The notes: generated by a model not told the origin, from the letters alone. 64,000 nucleotides of DNA from Ascarosepion bandense (GCA_037127315.1 JBBBDQ010000421.1:620001-684000), one strand, 5' to 3'; shown: positions 44,927 through 56,870, counted from the stretch's first letter. A program made the numbers and translations.

Positions 44927-46177
44927 AAAGATATGATATACTCAAAGAAAAAAATATAATCAGGAATATTTACTAGGAGCAATCTGTCTGCCTATAGAGA
45001 GAAAATTTAGAGATGAAGTCTATTATAGTCAATTTTTAATTAAAAATCGACATCATTTCTAAGAAAAAGAAAAGTCGAGGAGAAATAAAAGTTGTAAATT
45101 TTATCAGCATTCTATTCAGCTGAAGAATGTCTTTTTCGGTTTAAATCAATGGCTCTTGTAAAGAGTTAATGTGAGAAAATAAAGAAAAATCGGTCTATGT
45201 ACAAATGTATTAAGACATACGTAAAAATGGATTAAACCCTCGCTTTGTTATCTTCTGATCTCTGTCCCCAACAAAGATGCCGAATTTCGATGATTACATG
45301 CAAGCGAAACGTAGCGGATTTTAAACTGTCATAATCTATAGACTCAACTTTGTGGATCTTAGGATTATTGAGTATTTATTACTCTATGCTCTTGTTGTTA
45401 TTCTTTCGAACAGCTTCTGTTTGTTGTTGCATTAAAGAAAATACGCAGAGCCACACACGGTTGAAAATAAAGGAAAGAACGAATAAAAAAAGCTTCGAAA
45501 AAGTTTCATTGAAATTCACACAGTCGAAGGATTAAGCCTGTCGACACATGATGGTAGAAGGTTGTTATAGAACGACCAGGAACAAAGCCTTATTAAAATA
45601 GGAGGTCACTCTGTTAAGTTTAGTTTTTGCTTACAGAGTCACAGAAAATATTTTAGGGTCACTCCATATTGATTCTATCTATTTGTCTGAGCCACAAATA
45701 AGTCCTTTGAAAGCTGCCAATTCGGGTGACTCTGTCGTCTGCCTCCCAATTTTATTTTTGTTTTTTGTTTTATTTTTGTAAACTGACAAAAACTCACACC
45801 AAGATATATACTACCTATATCCAAATATCTATGGCTATCAGGCTACTTTTAAGATTCACTAAACTGAAATTAGACGTATTATTATCTTGTTCTGTTCAGA
45901 AAAAAGCCCAAGCGATAATAAAGACTTGTTATTCGTCACAAATTATCACTATTCTTAATTGAATTGGCGATCCTTTTTTTAATATCATTTCTTATCATGA
46001 CTCTTCAGAGATTACTTTAATACGTGAGAATCTCAATGTGGAATAGTTTTCCATTGCTTTCGTTGCGGTTTTGAACTCGGTGTAGACACGCGGATATTAG
46101 AAAAATAGTTTTACTTTTTAGTTTACAGTAAAATTAACATATATTGATATATATTTAAAAAATATTCAGTAATTCAT
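44927..46177. other. No recognisable feature
   Basis: AT-rich spacer; short ORFs without motifs. Confidence 0.5.
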
Positions 46178-46306
46178 GTTTGTTTTTGTTTTGTTTTTTG
46201 TTTTTGTTTTTGTTTTTTGTTTTTGTTTTTTGTTTTTTTGATTTTTTGTTTTGCCTTTTTTGTTTTGTCTTTTTTGTTTTTTGGGGTTTTTTTGTTTGTT
46301 TTCTTC
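46178..46306. repeat. (GTTTTT)n-like low-complexity tract
   Basis: Repeats of GTTTTTGTTTT produce a Phe-rich 62-codon ORF on the plus strand, which is not a gene. Confidence 0.9.
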
Positions 46307-46379
46307 TGTTGCCCAAATTTCGAAATATCAAAAATGTCTGTAAAATATTAACACAAGCACAATACTAGACTGGTGTCAC

Positions 46380-46712
46380 TCCTGCAGCTTCCTCTCTCGC
46401 ACTTCCCGCCTGTGGAACTCACTCCCGTATTCTTGCTTTCCTGACGGCTACAACTTCCAGAAATTTAAATGAAAAGTCAATACTCATCTACTAACCACTG
46501 GCCTCTAGCTCTCTCCCCTCCCCTGTATAACCTTCCCTTTCTCTCCACCTATGTATCTGTCATCGCACCTGCTTTCTAAGTTTTCTATTGTTCCTTTCTA
46601 ACTAGTTTGTACTCCTCACTCTTTTCTAATTAATCTTTTTACATTTATGTAACCCCCTGCACATCAGTGGCGTTTCCGCCTTGCTCAGGGTGAAATGATT
46701 AAAAAAAAAAAG
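46380..46712 (+). mobile_element. LINE family A 3' end
   Basis: SRTSRLWNSLPYSCFPDGYN coding remnant, a pyrimidine-rich 3' UTR and the tail AACCCCCTGCACATCAGTGG ending GAAATGATTAAAAAAAAAA. Heavily 5'-truncated. Confidence 0.75.
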
Positions 46713-46734
46713 AATCTCACTTTACAGTTGAGCT

Positions 46735-46878
46735 GACCAGATGTAGCTGAACATTTTAAGCTAAAAATTTCTTTTCTCGCACTTATCGCTTGTCGAATTT
46801 TTTTCCAGTTCCTTGTTTCCAGCCATCTCTAATCTACTACTTTGTGTCTTAGTGGCTTTACTGCTTTGCATGGGTGTT
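46735..46878 (+). mobile_element. Second, more decayed LINE family A scrap
   Basis: FSRTYRLSNFFPVPCFQ-like coding trace and TGTGTCTTAGTGGCTTTACT tail remnant directly after the preceding copy. Confidence 0.45.
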
Positions 46879-46978
46879 ATAAATGCTCGGGAACCTAGAA
46901 ATATTCGGAAAAGACATTAAAATATTCAAGAACCTCTACAGGCAATAATTTCAGCAAATATACAAAATAAAACGGGAT

Positions 46979-49900
46979 GTAAGACAAGGATGTGTTTCTT
47001 CGCGCCGAATCTATTCAACTTATACAGCGAAACAATTCTAAGAGAAATAAAAGCCAAAATAGAAAGAGGCGTAAAACAAGTATGTGTTTTCTCACCGAAT
47101 CTATTCAACTTATACAGCAAAACAATTCTAAGAGAAATAAAAGCCAAAATAGAAAGAGGCGTAAGACAAGGATGTGTTTTCTCACCGAATCTATTCAACT
47201 TATACAGCGAAACAATTCTAAGAGAAACAAAAGCCAAAATAGAAAGAGGCGTAAGACAAGTATGTGTTTTCTCACCGAATCTATTCAACTTATACAGCGA
47301 AACAATTCTAAGGGAAACAAAAGCCAAAATAGAAAGAGGCGTAAGACAAGTATGTGTTTTCTCACCGAATCTATTCAACTTACACAGCGAAACAATTCTA
47401 AGAGAAACAAAAGCCAAAATAAAAAGGGGCGTAAGACAAGGATGTGTTTTCTCACCGGATCTATTCAACTTATACAGCGAAACAATTCTAAGAGAAATAA
47501 AAGCCAAAATAGAAAGAGGCGTAAGACAAGTATGTGTTTTCTCACCGAATTTATTCAACTTATACAGCGAAACAATTCTAAGAGAAATAAAAGCCAAAAT
47601 AGAAAGAGGCGTAAAACAAGTATGTGTTTTCTCACCGAATCTATTCAACTTACACAGCGAAACAATTCTAAGAGAAACAAAAGCCAAAATAAAAAGGGGC
47701 GTAAGACAAGGATGTGTTTTCTCACCGAATATATTCAACTTATACAGCGAAACAATTCTAAGGGAAACAAAAGCCAAAATAGAAAGAGGCGTAAGACAAG
47801 TATGTGTTTTCTCACCGAATCTATTCAACTTACACAGCGAAACAATTCTAAGAGAAACAAAAGCCAAAATGAAAAGGGGCGTAAGACAAGGATGTGTTTT
47901 CTCACCGAATCTATTCAACTTATACAGCGAAACAATTCTAAGAGAAATAAAAGCCAAAATAGAAAGAGGCGTAAGACAAGTATGTGTTTTCTCACCGAAT
48001 TTATTCAACTTATACAGCGAAACAATTCTAAGAGAAATAAAAGCCAAAATAGAAAGAGGCGTAAAACAAGTATGTGTTTTCTCACCGAATCTATTCAACT
48101 TACACAGCGAAACAATTCTAAGAGAAACAAAAGCCAAAATAAAAAGGGGCGTAAGACAAGGATGTGTTTTCTCACCGAATCTATTCAACTTATACAGCGA
48201 AACAATTCTAAGAGAAATAAAAGCCAAAATAGAAAGAGGCGTAAGACAAGTATGTGTTTTCTCACCGAATTTATTCAACTTATACAGCGAAACAATTCTA
48301 ATTGAAATAAAAGCCAAAATAGAAAGAGGCGTAAGACAAGTATGTGTTTTCTCACCGAATTTATTCAACTTATACAGCGAAACAATTCTAAGAGAAATAA
48401 AAGCCAAAATAGAAAGAGGCGTAAGACAAGGATGTTTTCTCACCGAATCTATTCAACTTATACAGCGAAACAATTCTAAGAGAAATAAAAGCCAAAATAG
48501 AAAGAGGCGTAAGACAAGTATGTGTTTTCTCACCGAATTTATTCAACTTATACAGCGAAACAATTCTAAGAGAAATAAAAGCCAAAATAAAAAGGGGCGT
48601 AAGACAAGTATGTGTTTTCTCTCCGAATTTATTCAACTTATACAGCGAAATAATTCTAAGAGAAACAAAAGCCAAAATAGAAAGAGGCGTAAGACAAGTA
48701 TGTGTTTTCTCACCGAATTTATTCAACTTATACAGCGAAACAATTCTAAGCGAAATAAAAGCCAAAATAAAAAGGGGCGTAAGACAAGTATGTGTTTTCT
48801 CACCGAATTTATTCAACTTATACAGCGAAACAATTCTAAGAGAAATAAAAGCCAAAATAAAAAGGGGCGGAAGACAAGTATGTGTTTTCTCACCGAATTT
48901 ATTCAACTTATACAGCGAAACAATTCTAAGCGAAATAAAAGCCAAAATAGAAAGAGGCGTAAGACAAGGATGTTTTCTCACCGAATCTATTCAACTTATA
49001 CAGCGAAACAATTCTAAGAGAAACAAAAGCCAAAATAGAAAGAGGCGTAAGACAAGTATGTGTTTTCTCACCGAATTTATTCAACTTATACAGCGAAACA
49101 ATTATAAGAGAAACAAAAGCCAAAATAAAAAGGGGCGTAAGACAAGTATGTGTTTTCTCACCGAATTTATTCAACTTATACAGCGAAACAATTCTAAGCG
49201 AAATAAAAGCCAAAATAAAAAGGGGCGTAAGACAAGTATTTGTTTTCTCACCGAATTTATTCAACTTATACAGCGAAACAATTATAAGAGAAACAAAAGC
49301 CAAAATAGAAAGAGGCGTAAGACAAGTATGTGTTTTCTCACCGAATTTATTCAACTTATACAGCGAAACAATTCTAAGAGAAATAAAAGCCAAAATAGAA
49401 AGAGGCGTAAGACAAGGATGTTTTCTCACCGAATCTATTCAACTTATACAGCGAAACAATTCTAAGAGAAATAAAAGCCAAAATAGAAAGAGGCGTAAGA
49501 CAAGGATGTGTTTTCTCACCGAATTTATTCAACTTATACAGCGAAACAATTCTAAGAGAAATAAAAACCAAAATAGAAAGAGGCGTAAGACAAGTATGTG
49601 TTTTCTCACTGAATCTATTCAACTTATACAGCGAAACAATTCTAAGAGAAATAAAAGCCAAAATAGAAAGAGGCGTAAGACAAGTATGTGTTTTCTCACC
49701 GAATTTATTCAACTTATACAGCGAAACAATTATAAGAGAAACAAAAGCCAAAATAAAAAGGGGCGTAAGACAAGTATGTGTTTTCTCACCGAATTTATTC
49801 AACTTATACAGCGAAACAATTCTAAGCGAAATAAAAGCCAAAATAAAAAGGGGCGTAAGACAAGTATTTGTTTTCTCACCGAATTTATTCAACTTATACA

Positions 49901-50452
49901 GCGAAACAATTATAAGAGAAACAAAAGCCAAAATAGAAAGAGGCGTAAGACAAGTATGTGTTTTCTCACCGAATTTATTCAACTTATACAGCGAAACAAT
50001 TCTAAGAGAAATAAAAGCCAAAATAGAAAGAGGCGTAAGACAAGGATGTTTTCTCACCGAATCTATTCAACTTATACAGCGAAACAATTCTAAGAGAAAT
50101 AAAAGCCAAAATAGAAAGAGGCGTAAGACAAGGATGTGTTTTCTCACCGAATTTATTCAACTTATACAGCGAAACAATTCTAAGAGAAATAAAAACCAAA
50201 ATAGAAAGAGGCGTAAGACAAGTATGTGTTTTCTCACTGAATCTATTCAACTTATACAGCGAAACAATTCTAAGAGAAATAAAAGCCAAAATAGAAAGAG
50301 GCGTAAGACAAGGATGTGTTTTCTCACCGGATATATTCAACTTATACAGCGAAACAATTCTAAGAGAAATAAAAGCCAAAATATAAAGGGGCATAAGACA
50401 AGGATGTGTTTTCTCACTGAATCTATTCAACTTATACAGCGAGACAATCCTC
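46979..50452. repeat. Tandem array of a 90-bp (30-codon) RT segment, 39 units
   Basis: Units start (GTAAGACAAG or variants) at 46,979, then 47,071 and every 90 bp to 48,421, with more to 50,393. Almost all are 90 bp; the first is 92 bp and those at 48,421, 48,959, 49,407 and 50,035 are 88 bp (GATGTTTTC instead of GATGTGTTTTC). In the RT frame a unit reads [20 protein letters not shown] then [10 protein letters not shown], i.e. RT motif 4. Because 90 is a multiple of 3 and units lack stops, two plus frames (675 and 437 codons) and one minus frame (505 codons) stay open together; these are not independent genes. Confidence 0.95.
49047..50302. repeat. 628-bp higher-order direct duplication in the array
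   Basis: Seven consecutive units at 49,047-49,674 reappear in the same order, with the same variant bases, at 49,675-50,302. Shared markers are an ATTATAAGAG unit, a CTAAGCG unit, a GTATTTG unit, an 88-bp unit, an AAAAACC unit and a CTCACTG unit. I saw no difference by eye. Confidence 0.85.
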
Positions 50453-51299
50453 AGAGCACTAGAAGTCCTACCAGGATTCGTTATAATCGGTCAAAATCTT
50501 AACAATATAAGATATACAGACGATACTGTGCTGATAGCAGACACGGAAAGAAAACTACAAGACACCCTACAGATGGTTATTGAAAAAAAACGGAAAGAGA
50601 ATACTATATATACACTACAAGAAAACTGAATGCATGGTTATCAGGAAAAAAAGATCTAAAATCACCAACTACAGGCTGTGGGTAATAAAATCAGGCAAAT
50701 ACAGAAATTTGGATGCCTGGAAAGTGGGTGGAAAGTGCAACACTGAAACCCGAAGGCGAATTGGCACATTCAAAGTTGCATTCCAGAGGCTGAGTAAAGT
50801 ATTAGGGGACAAGAAAATTTTGTTGGAAACAAAGAAGAGAGTACTGGATTGCTATGTGATGTCAGTTCTTTAATATGGCAGTGAATGCTAAACAATCTTC
50901 CCTAAGATGAAGACAAGACTTGAAGCAACCGAAATTTGGTTCAACAGAAGGATGTTTAGGATATACCATGGACCAAACACGTGAGCAACGAAAGAGGTTT
51001 TGAAGAGGATGGAAACGAAAAGAAAACAAATATTTAACACCAGGAAAAGACAGCAAAAGTCCTTGGGACATGTAATGAGAAAGGAAGGCTTAGATAATCT
51101 GATACTCACGGGTCAGATAAAGTGTAAGAGAGACAGGGGAAAGCAACGCCTGACGGACTTTATGGCCTTGCGCAAATGGGTGGCAGAGCAGGGTTTGGGA
51201 TTGATAACAGGGGAAAGCCTGTTTATAGCTACTACGGATAGGGAGATATGGAAAGCCATGATCACCTCAGTTCTGAAGGAAGAAGATGATACCGATTAA
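50453..51299 (+). pseudogene. LINE family B RT core and C-terminus after the array
   Basis: NNIRYTDDTVLIADTERKL carries the catalytic box as YTDD (50,513-50,524, Ala replaced by Thr). YKKTECMVIRKKRSK, FQRLSKVLGDKKILLETKKR, VLDCYVMSVL-stop, KMKTRLEATEIWFNRRMFRI and GHVMRKEGLDNLILTGQIKC follow, the last with an open 99-codon frame to the end (51,000-51,299). Stops and small indels break the frame at about 50,590, 50,872 and 50,980. Confidence 0.85.
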
Positions 51300-51309
51300 A
51301 CACACACAT

Positions 51310-51340
<31 letters not shown>

Positions 51341-51347
51341 CACACGT
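51300..51347. repeat. (CA)n microsatellite at LINE 3' end
   Basis: Imperfect ACACACAT/ACAC run directly after the LINE B stop codon, probably grown from its 3' tail. Confidence 0.9.
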
Positions 51348-53117
51348 ACAAACTCCCAAGTGTCGATTTAAAAATACGCCGTCCAATGAACAATTCCTTT
51401 ATTACAAAACATTTAAAGCGTTTAATTTAATATTTTCCAGATAAAATTTATAGATGCGAAGTAGTTACAAGACAAATAAAATAAAAATTATTCATTCACA
51501 TTAGAAATTCCAAATAGTTTCTTTAACTCTACAATCACAGTTATTTTAAACAGAGGAGATGCGAGTGGATAATTAATAAATAGTATTATTTACACTGTCA
51601 ATTACATTGATTGCATGAATTAATATATTCGTTTGATTAAACTTTCACTCCTTTTTGTTTGCAAAATGTCTTTGTCGTCCCTTTTATCTACACACACACA
51701 CACACACATACTGCTAATCCTTCATCTTTTCATCGTCTTCTTCATTCATTTATCCCCTCCCTCTCAAGCCTTCTTCCTTTCATCTACTTAGGCTCATAAT
51801 CTTTGAGATTTTCAGTCTTTTTTACTTTACCGCTTAGCCACCACTTCTTACAGCAAATGAAATACAGTCAGTCATCAGCGGCGAAAAGCCTCGTCTTACA
51901 AATTCGGACAGGTGGTCCACAGGCAGGAGAACAGCTAGCTGTCAACTGTTAAGCTCCTTTGGCCCTGTTGCCCTTCCTCGGGGTGGAGCTTTGTCAGTAT
52001 ATGTGAAGTTAGGGTGGAGTGCAGGCAGGCGTCAATATATCTCAGCTTCTGTAAATCCATGTCATTTTTTCTCTTTGGCTTAAATTCCGGAATTACTTTT
52101 CTCTAGGGACGCTTGTCTTTTTTCATTTCTTTTTCTTTTTCTTTTAATCAATACAGTATTCCTTAGATTTCTTCAAGATAAATGCTTGTTCACTGACTTG
52201 ATGTAGCCAAGACGTATTAAAATTATTTTTAATCACTTTGTAAGCCAATATTATTATAATTTGCAGGTAATGCGGTCATATTTTTAAAAGTATTTTGTTA
52301 AACAACTTTTATGAAAATTACAATTCACCTGAACATCACACTAGATTGTGTTAGTGATTTTGTGATATAAGTAATTGTGTTTTGTTTTGTTTTTTTTTTT
52401 CTTTATTTTAGGAATGTTCAACTAGTACAAGACCCAAGAGGCATTCAAGGTAGTGGGTTACTGAATGAGGTTGTTGTATGAGCGTGAGAAGAGGAGGTAA
52501 GAGTTACACTTTATAAAGATATGTAGGAAAAATAACGGTTAACTGGAGATGTGAAGAAGTTAAAATTGTAGTGACTGAGAAAGCATCCTCTCAGGAGATT
52601 GTCTCTCAATGTAGCGGTTCTTGGGGAGAAGCTGTTCAAATAGAACTTCTTTCTTACTAATCAAATACGAAAGAAATTAAAATGTTTCGTATTGTGTACG
52701 TGTTGTGAAGGTCAAAACTGCTGAAACTAAAGAATGTAGCTCATCAGAATATTTTCGATGGAAATAGCGAAAGAATAGCGAGAGATTTGTGACGTTTCGT
52801 TTGTGGGAAAGGGGTTTCAGAATTTGAATAATTCATCACCAACATGACTGCGTAGATGCTTTTGAACTCTATCAAGACTGGGCAACTCGACTCTATTTTT
52901 GCCTGATCTGTAAAGATAGAGCAGAACATATCCGAACGGATCAGATACTTTTCTTTGTACTCGTGGCGGCATTTACCTTAGGTGGGCTGAGCCGACTTCT
53001 TCTCTAGAAGTCTCTTCATGGGACTCTTGCGTTTCACAAACAGTCCCCAACCTTATGCGGTGTGAAGGAGATTTTACTGGAATTGATTATTCTTACAGCT
53101 ATTTAACCTCTTAAATA
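51348..53117. other. Spacer with an unassigned GC-richer block at 51,840-52,040
   Basis: The block has words such as AGCGGCGAAAAGCCTCGTCT, CTCCTTTGGCCCTGTTGCCC and TTCCTCGGGGTGGAGC and is probably an interspersed repeat; no second copy is visible here. A short (CA)n lies at 51,691-51,709 and T-runs at 52,380-52,400. Confidence 0.4.
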
Positions 53118-54240
53118 TGATTTTGAATTCAGCGTTTCTTTCTCTTAGACCAGTTGCCACCCATAGCTATAGAACCTGGTCTGTCTGCTATTAAGTCTCT
53201 CCAAGCTGATTTTGAATTCAGGGTTTCTTTCTCCTAGACCAGTTGCCACCCATAGCTATAGAACCTGGTCTGTCTGCTATTAAGTCTCTCCAAGCTGATT
53301 TTGAATTCAGGGTTTCTTTCTCCTAGACCAGTTGCCACCCATAGTTATAGAACCTGGTCTGTCTGCTATTAAGTCTCTCCAAGCTGATTTTGAATTCAGC
53401 GTTTCTTTCTCTTAGACCAGTTGCCACCCATAGCTATAGAACCTGGTCTGTCTGCTATTAAGTCTCTCCAAGCTGATTTTGAATTCAGGGTTTCTTTCTC
53501 CTAGACGAGTTGCTACCCATAGCTATAGAACCTGGTCTGTCTGCTATTAAGTCTCTCCAAGCTGATTTTGAATTCAGGGTTTCTTTCTTCTAGACCAGTT
53601 GCCACTTATAGCTATAGAACCTGGTCTGTCTGCTATTAAGTCTCTCCAAGCTGATTTTGAATTCAGGGTTTCTTTCTCCTAGACCAGTTGCCACCCATAG
53701 CTATAGAACCTGGTCTGTCTGCTATTAAGTCTCTCCAAGCTGATTTTGAATTCAGGGTTTCTTTCTCCTAAACGAATTACCACGCAAGGCTATAGAACCT
53801 GGTTTGTCTGCTATCAAGTCTCTCTAAGCTTATTTTGAATTCAGGGTTTCTTTCTCCTAGACCAATTGCCACGCAAGGCTATAGAACCTGGTCTGTCTTC
53901 TATTAAGTCTCTCCAAGCTGATTTTGAATTCAGGGTTTCTTTCTCCTAGACCAGTTGCCACCCATAGCTATAGAACCTCTTCTGTTTGCTATTAAGTCTC
54001 TCCAAGCTGATTTTGAATTCAGGGTTTCTTTCTCCTAGATCAGTTGCAACCCAGAACTATAGAAGCCTGCCAGTCCTACTATTCATCCTCTCCTAGCTTG
54101 TTTTGAATTTAGAGTTTCTTTCTCCTAGATCAGTTGCTACCCAAGGTTATACAACCCAGTATATCCTGCTATTAACCCACTCTAATCCGGTTTTGAATTT
54201 AGAGTTTCTTTCTCCTCGACTAGTCGCTACCCAAGGCTAT
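53118..54240. repeat. 89-bp tandem array, about 13 units, SINE-derived
   Basis: TGATTTTGAATTCAG starts units at 53,118, 53,207, 53,296, 53,385, 53,474, 53,563, 53,652, 53,741, 53,830, 53,919 and 54,008, with two more diverged units at about 54,099 and 54,188. Each contains AGACCAGTTGCCACCCATAG, CTATAGAACCTGGTCTGTCT and GCTATTAA, equivalents of the reverse-complement SINE family 1 body. The array flows straight into the SINE head at 54,241, and unit identity falls towards that end. Confidence 0.9.
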
Positions 54241-54366
54241 AGTCTCTCCTGATGTATTAATACCTTTCCCAAAAGTAAGTGAATATAATTACTTCGACTG
54301 GAATTCGAACTTGGTTCGCTGAATTCTCATTCCGAGGCGATACCCACTGCATCGCAACTCACACCC
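54241..54366 (-). mobile_element. SINE family 1 head and body start at the array end
   Basis: ATTAATACCTTTCCCAAAAG, GTAAGTGAATATAATTACTT, CGACTGGAATTCGAACTTGG and GCGATACCCACTGCATCGCA are the body start, B box and A-box region on the minus strand. Body sequence further 3' is represented by the tandem units to the left. Confidence 0.8.
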
Positions 54367-54424
54367 ACCCAAGACAGAGCTTTCATTAAGCTTTAAGTGC
54401 GGGAGAACATACGGATGAATCTAT

Positions 54425-55738
54425 TCTTATGGACATTTTGCATGAAGGCTGCAGACGCCCAGACTTTGAACTCATTTTTTTTATTCCACTTTCCAACTTG
54501 ATATTCATTACACTATCTTCGCTTCATGTTTCTGTATTTAAGAACTCAGGGGAACCATCCAATTATCGCCCTATCAGCCTCCTACCAATTTTCCGCAAAG
54601 TGTTCGAGGCTATCATCAATGTCTAAATAGTTCAACATGTTACCGCACATAAGCTATTCTCAGACAGATATTATGGCTTCCGCTTTGCCAGGTCTACTAC
54701 CGACATGCTCACGACTATCACCGAATACATATACCAGGCCCTCGATGTCCGGCGAAGCTGGAGCTGTTGACTTGGATATCTCCAAATTATTTAATAGGGT
54801 CTGGCACGCTGGCCTTCTGCGCAAGCTGCAGGGTTATGGTATCACTGAACGATTGCTTGGTTTGATCCAATCTTTCCTATCAAACCGCATAATGAATTTC
54901 GTCTTGAACGGCCATGCCTCCAGATCCTACCACACGAATGCTGGTGTCTACCAGGGCACTATCCTATGCCCGACGCTCTTTCTGATCTTCATAAATGATC
55001 TCCCTGACGAGATCACATCCCAAGTAGACATCTACGCTGATAACACCACCATTTACTCCCACCTCAGTAAAAAAAATCCTGACAAGGTGACGAAAGATAA
55101 CCTCGCCGCTTATCTAGAGAAGGACCTCCACTCTGTGGTTGACTGGGGTAAGAAATATCTTGTAAATTTTAATGCTTCTAAAACGAAGTTGCTATCTTCC
55201 AACCACCACTGGCAGACGCTTCTACCCACCATCAGCATAGACCAATAGAGTCTCTCTGCGTCTGCTCGGCCTCACCCTCTCTTTCGACCTCAAGTGGAAC
55301 CCTTAGATTGAATCAATAGCTAAATCCACTGCTGGAGAGGTTAGGTCACTGTGTCGGACTAGGGAATTTTTTCCGCCTGAGCCCATCTTGCACATATACA
55401 AATCAACCATCCGAACCTGCACTGAATACTGTTGTCATATCTGGTCGGATGCCCCTGCTATTCATCTCAGAGTTCTCGAGAGGCTACAAAGGAGAATCTG
55501 TAATATGATCTGTCCCGACCTGGCAGCTCGACTTCAGCCACTTTCTCGCCAACGGGATGTGGCTTACCTCTGTCTATTCTACAAATATTTTCATGGCTTT
55601 CTCTAACAGCCCGCTTGTAACCGGTTCGTCTTTCTCTTCGCTCTTCTCCTGCTTAAACTTTCACTCTTCTGTTATGTGAACCCCTGCACACCAGTCTCAG
55701 TACCGTCTAGCTTAGGGTGAAACGATTAAAAAAATGTC
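54425..55738 (+). pseudogene. LINE family A copy 2, 5'-truncated
   Basis: FKNSGEPSNYRPISLLPIFR, ISKLFNRVWHAGLLRKLQGY, NAGVYQGTILCPTLFLIFIN and DIYADNTTIYS correspond to RT motifs 2-5. The catalytic box is YADN (55,033-55,044), so the second Asp is lost, and PQG in the preceding motif is YQG. The C-terminus FFPPEPILHIYKSTIRTCTE and RLQRRICNMICPDLAARLQP ends at a TAA at 55,604, and the tail AACCCCTGCACACCAGTCTC ends in poly-A near 55,735. Frame breaks near 54,625, 54,745 and 55,246. Confidence 0.8.
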
Positions 55739-55741
55739 GCA

Positions 55742-55840
55742 ATTTATCATCATCTTAATTTATGTACTGTGTTCCTTCAGAACAAGAGTATTCGTAGCTC
55801 TCCACTATTTCCTGTCTGTTGTAGCTCCAAGCAATGTTTG
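55742..55840 (-). mobile_element. LINE family B 3' end fragment
   Basis: TACTGTGTTCCTTCAGAACA and CTCCACTATTTCCTGTCTGT match the terminal part of the minus-strand family B copy at 6,816. Short and decayed. Confidence 0.45.
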
Positions 55841-55861
55841 ACACAGTTACGCATTCATATA

Positions 55862-56080
55862 AACTTTTTTTTAATCGTATCACCCCGAGCAAGGCTGTAA
55901 CGCCACTGATGCGCAGGGGGCTACGTAAGGGTGAAAAGATTGAAAAAGTGAAGGCCGGAAACCAAATCCTAAACAGGGAACAAGGGATGAGCCTCTTCAC
56001 CTGTTCAATAGACGTGGGTAGAGTGTGAACCGGGCGATAGTTTAGCTCATGAGGCAATTTACCATTTTCCTCTAAATTCA
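55862..56080 (-). mobile_element. LINE family A 3' end
   Basis: In reverse complement: tail CCCCCTGCGCATCAGTGGCG, then AGCCTTGCTCGGGGTGATAC at the 3' end (55,930-55,870). The 64-codon plus-strand ORF here is antisense. Confidence 0.65.
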
Positions 56081-56530
56081 TTTTCTCAGTATGTCCTGTA
56101 AGTACTTTTTTTAGTTGCCCTTCTTCATCACGGCAATGTATACAAGTTTAAATACAGTTCGCTGTACAATACAACTGTGGTTATTGTTTCATATATTTCC
56201 TTTAGCATCAGAATTTATCCTGTCACAATACAATCATTATAGTAAATAAAATATGACCATATTTAATAAATCAACCATTATATCAGATACCTATTCCTAA
56301 CACCTATCCAGCACCTTTAATAAATAGATAAACAAAGCAAGAGAGACGATAATACAGGAATACTGTTCAGCGTTAACGCATGTCATCTACCAAGAAATCA
56401 AAGAAACAAAACGTCTTGAGACAGAACCACCGTGACTAAGATAGGAGCCCAAGCAGCAAGATATAATTGCCCGATTATTAGGATTAAAATACCCACTCAG
56501 TGTTTACGATGGCTTCTTGGGGATATTTTC
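56081..56530. other. No recognisable feature
   Basis: AT-rich spacer. Confidence 0.5.
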
Positions 56531-56870
56531 ACCTTACATGAAGTGAAAAAATTATATTGAATCAACAGCTAAGCCTGCAGCTAAGAAAGTTCACTATGTC
56601 GTTCTAGACCATTTTTCTCGCGAGAATCTCTCTTACTTAACTATAAGTCTACCATTCGTCCTTGTTTTTAATATCGCTTTTGCATACGTTCTGATGCCAT
56701 TGATATGTATTTAGAGATTCTTAATAACATTCAAAGTATCTGCAATGTTCTCAATCTTGATCTGGTACTTCGACTTTAGTCTCTTTCCCATCGCTATAAG
56801 GTAGCTTTCGTAGGTATTTTTTATGAATATATTTATGGTAATTATTCTGTTGAACGCTTAATCTAGAGTA
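56531..56870 (+). pseudogene. LINE family A C-terminal scrap
   Basis: NYIESTAKPAAKKVHYVVLD-like, YLEILNNIQSICNVLNLDLV and LSHRYKVAF segments across frames match the post-RT region. Highly decayed. Confidence 0.55.

Larger units (their letters stand above)
46885..51300 (+). mobile_element. LINE family B copy with internal tandem expansion in the RT
   Basis: 5' remnant DIKIFKNLYRQ (46,912-46,944) leads to RDVRQGCV at 46,973-46,996. Then come 39 tandem units of the RT segment, then unique RT sequence NNIRYTDDTVLIADTE, the connection and the family B C-terminus to the KEEDDTD end at 51,297. Without the array this would be an ordinary 5'-truncated copy. The 3' end is a CA-rich microsatellite. Confidence 0.8.

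Noticed and set aside
46926..48443. 505-codon minus-strand ORF as a gene for a repeat protein
   Set aside because: It is the complement of the tandem RT units; openness follows from the repeat length and stop-free unit, and no independent coding evidence is present.
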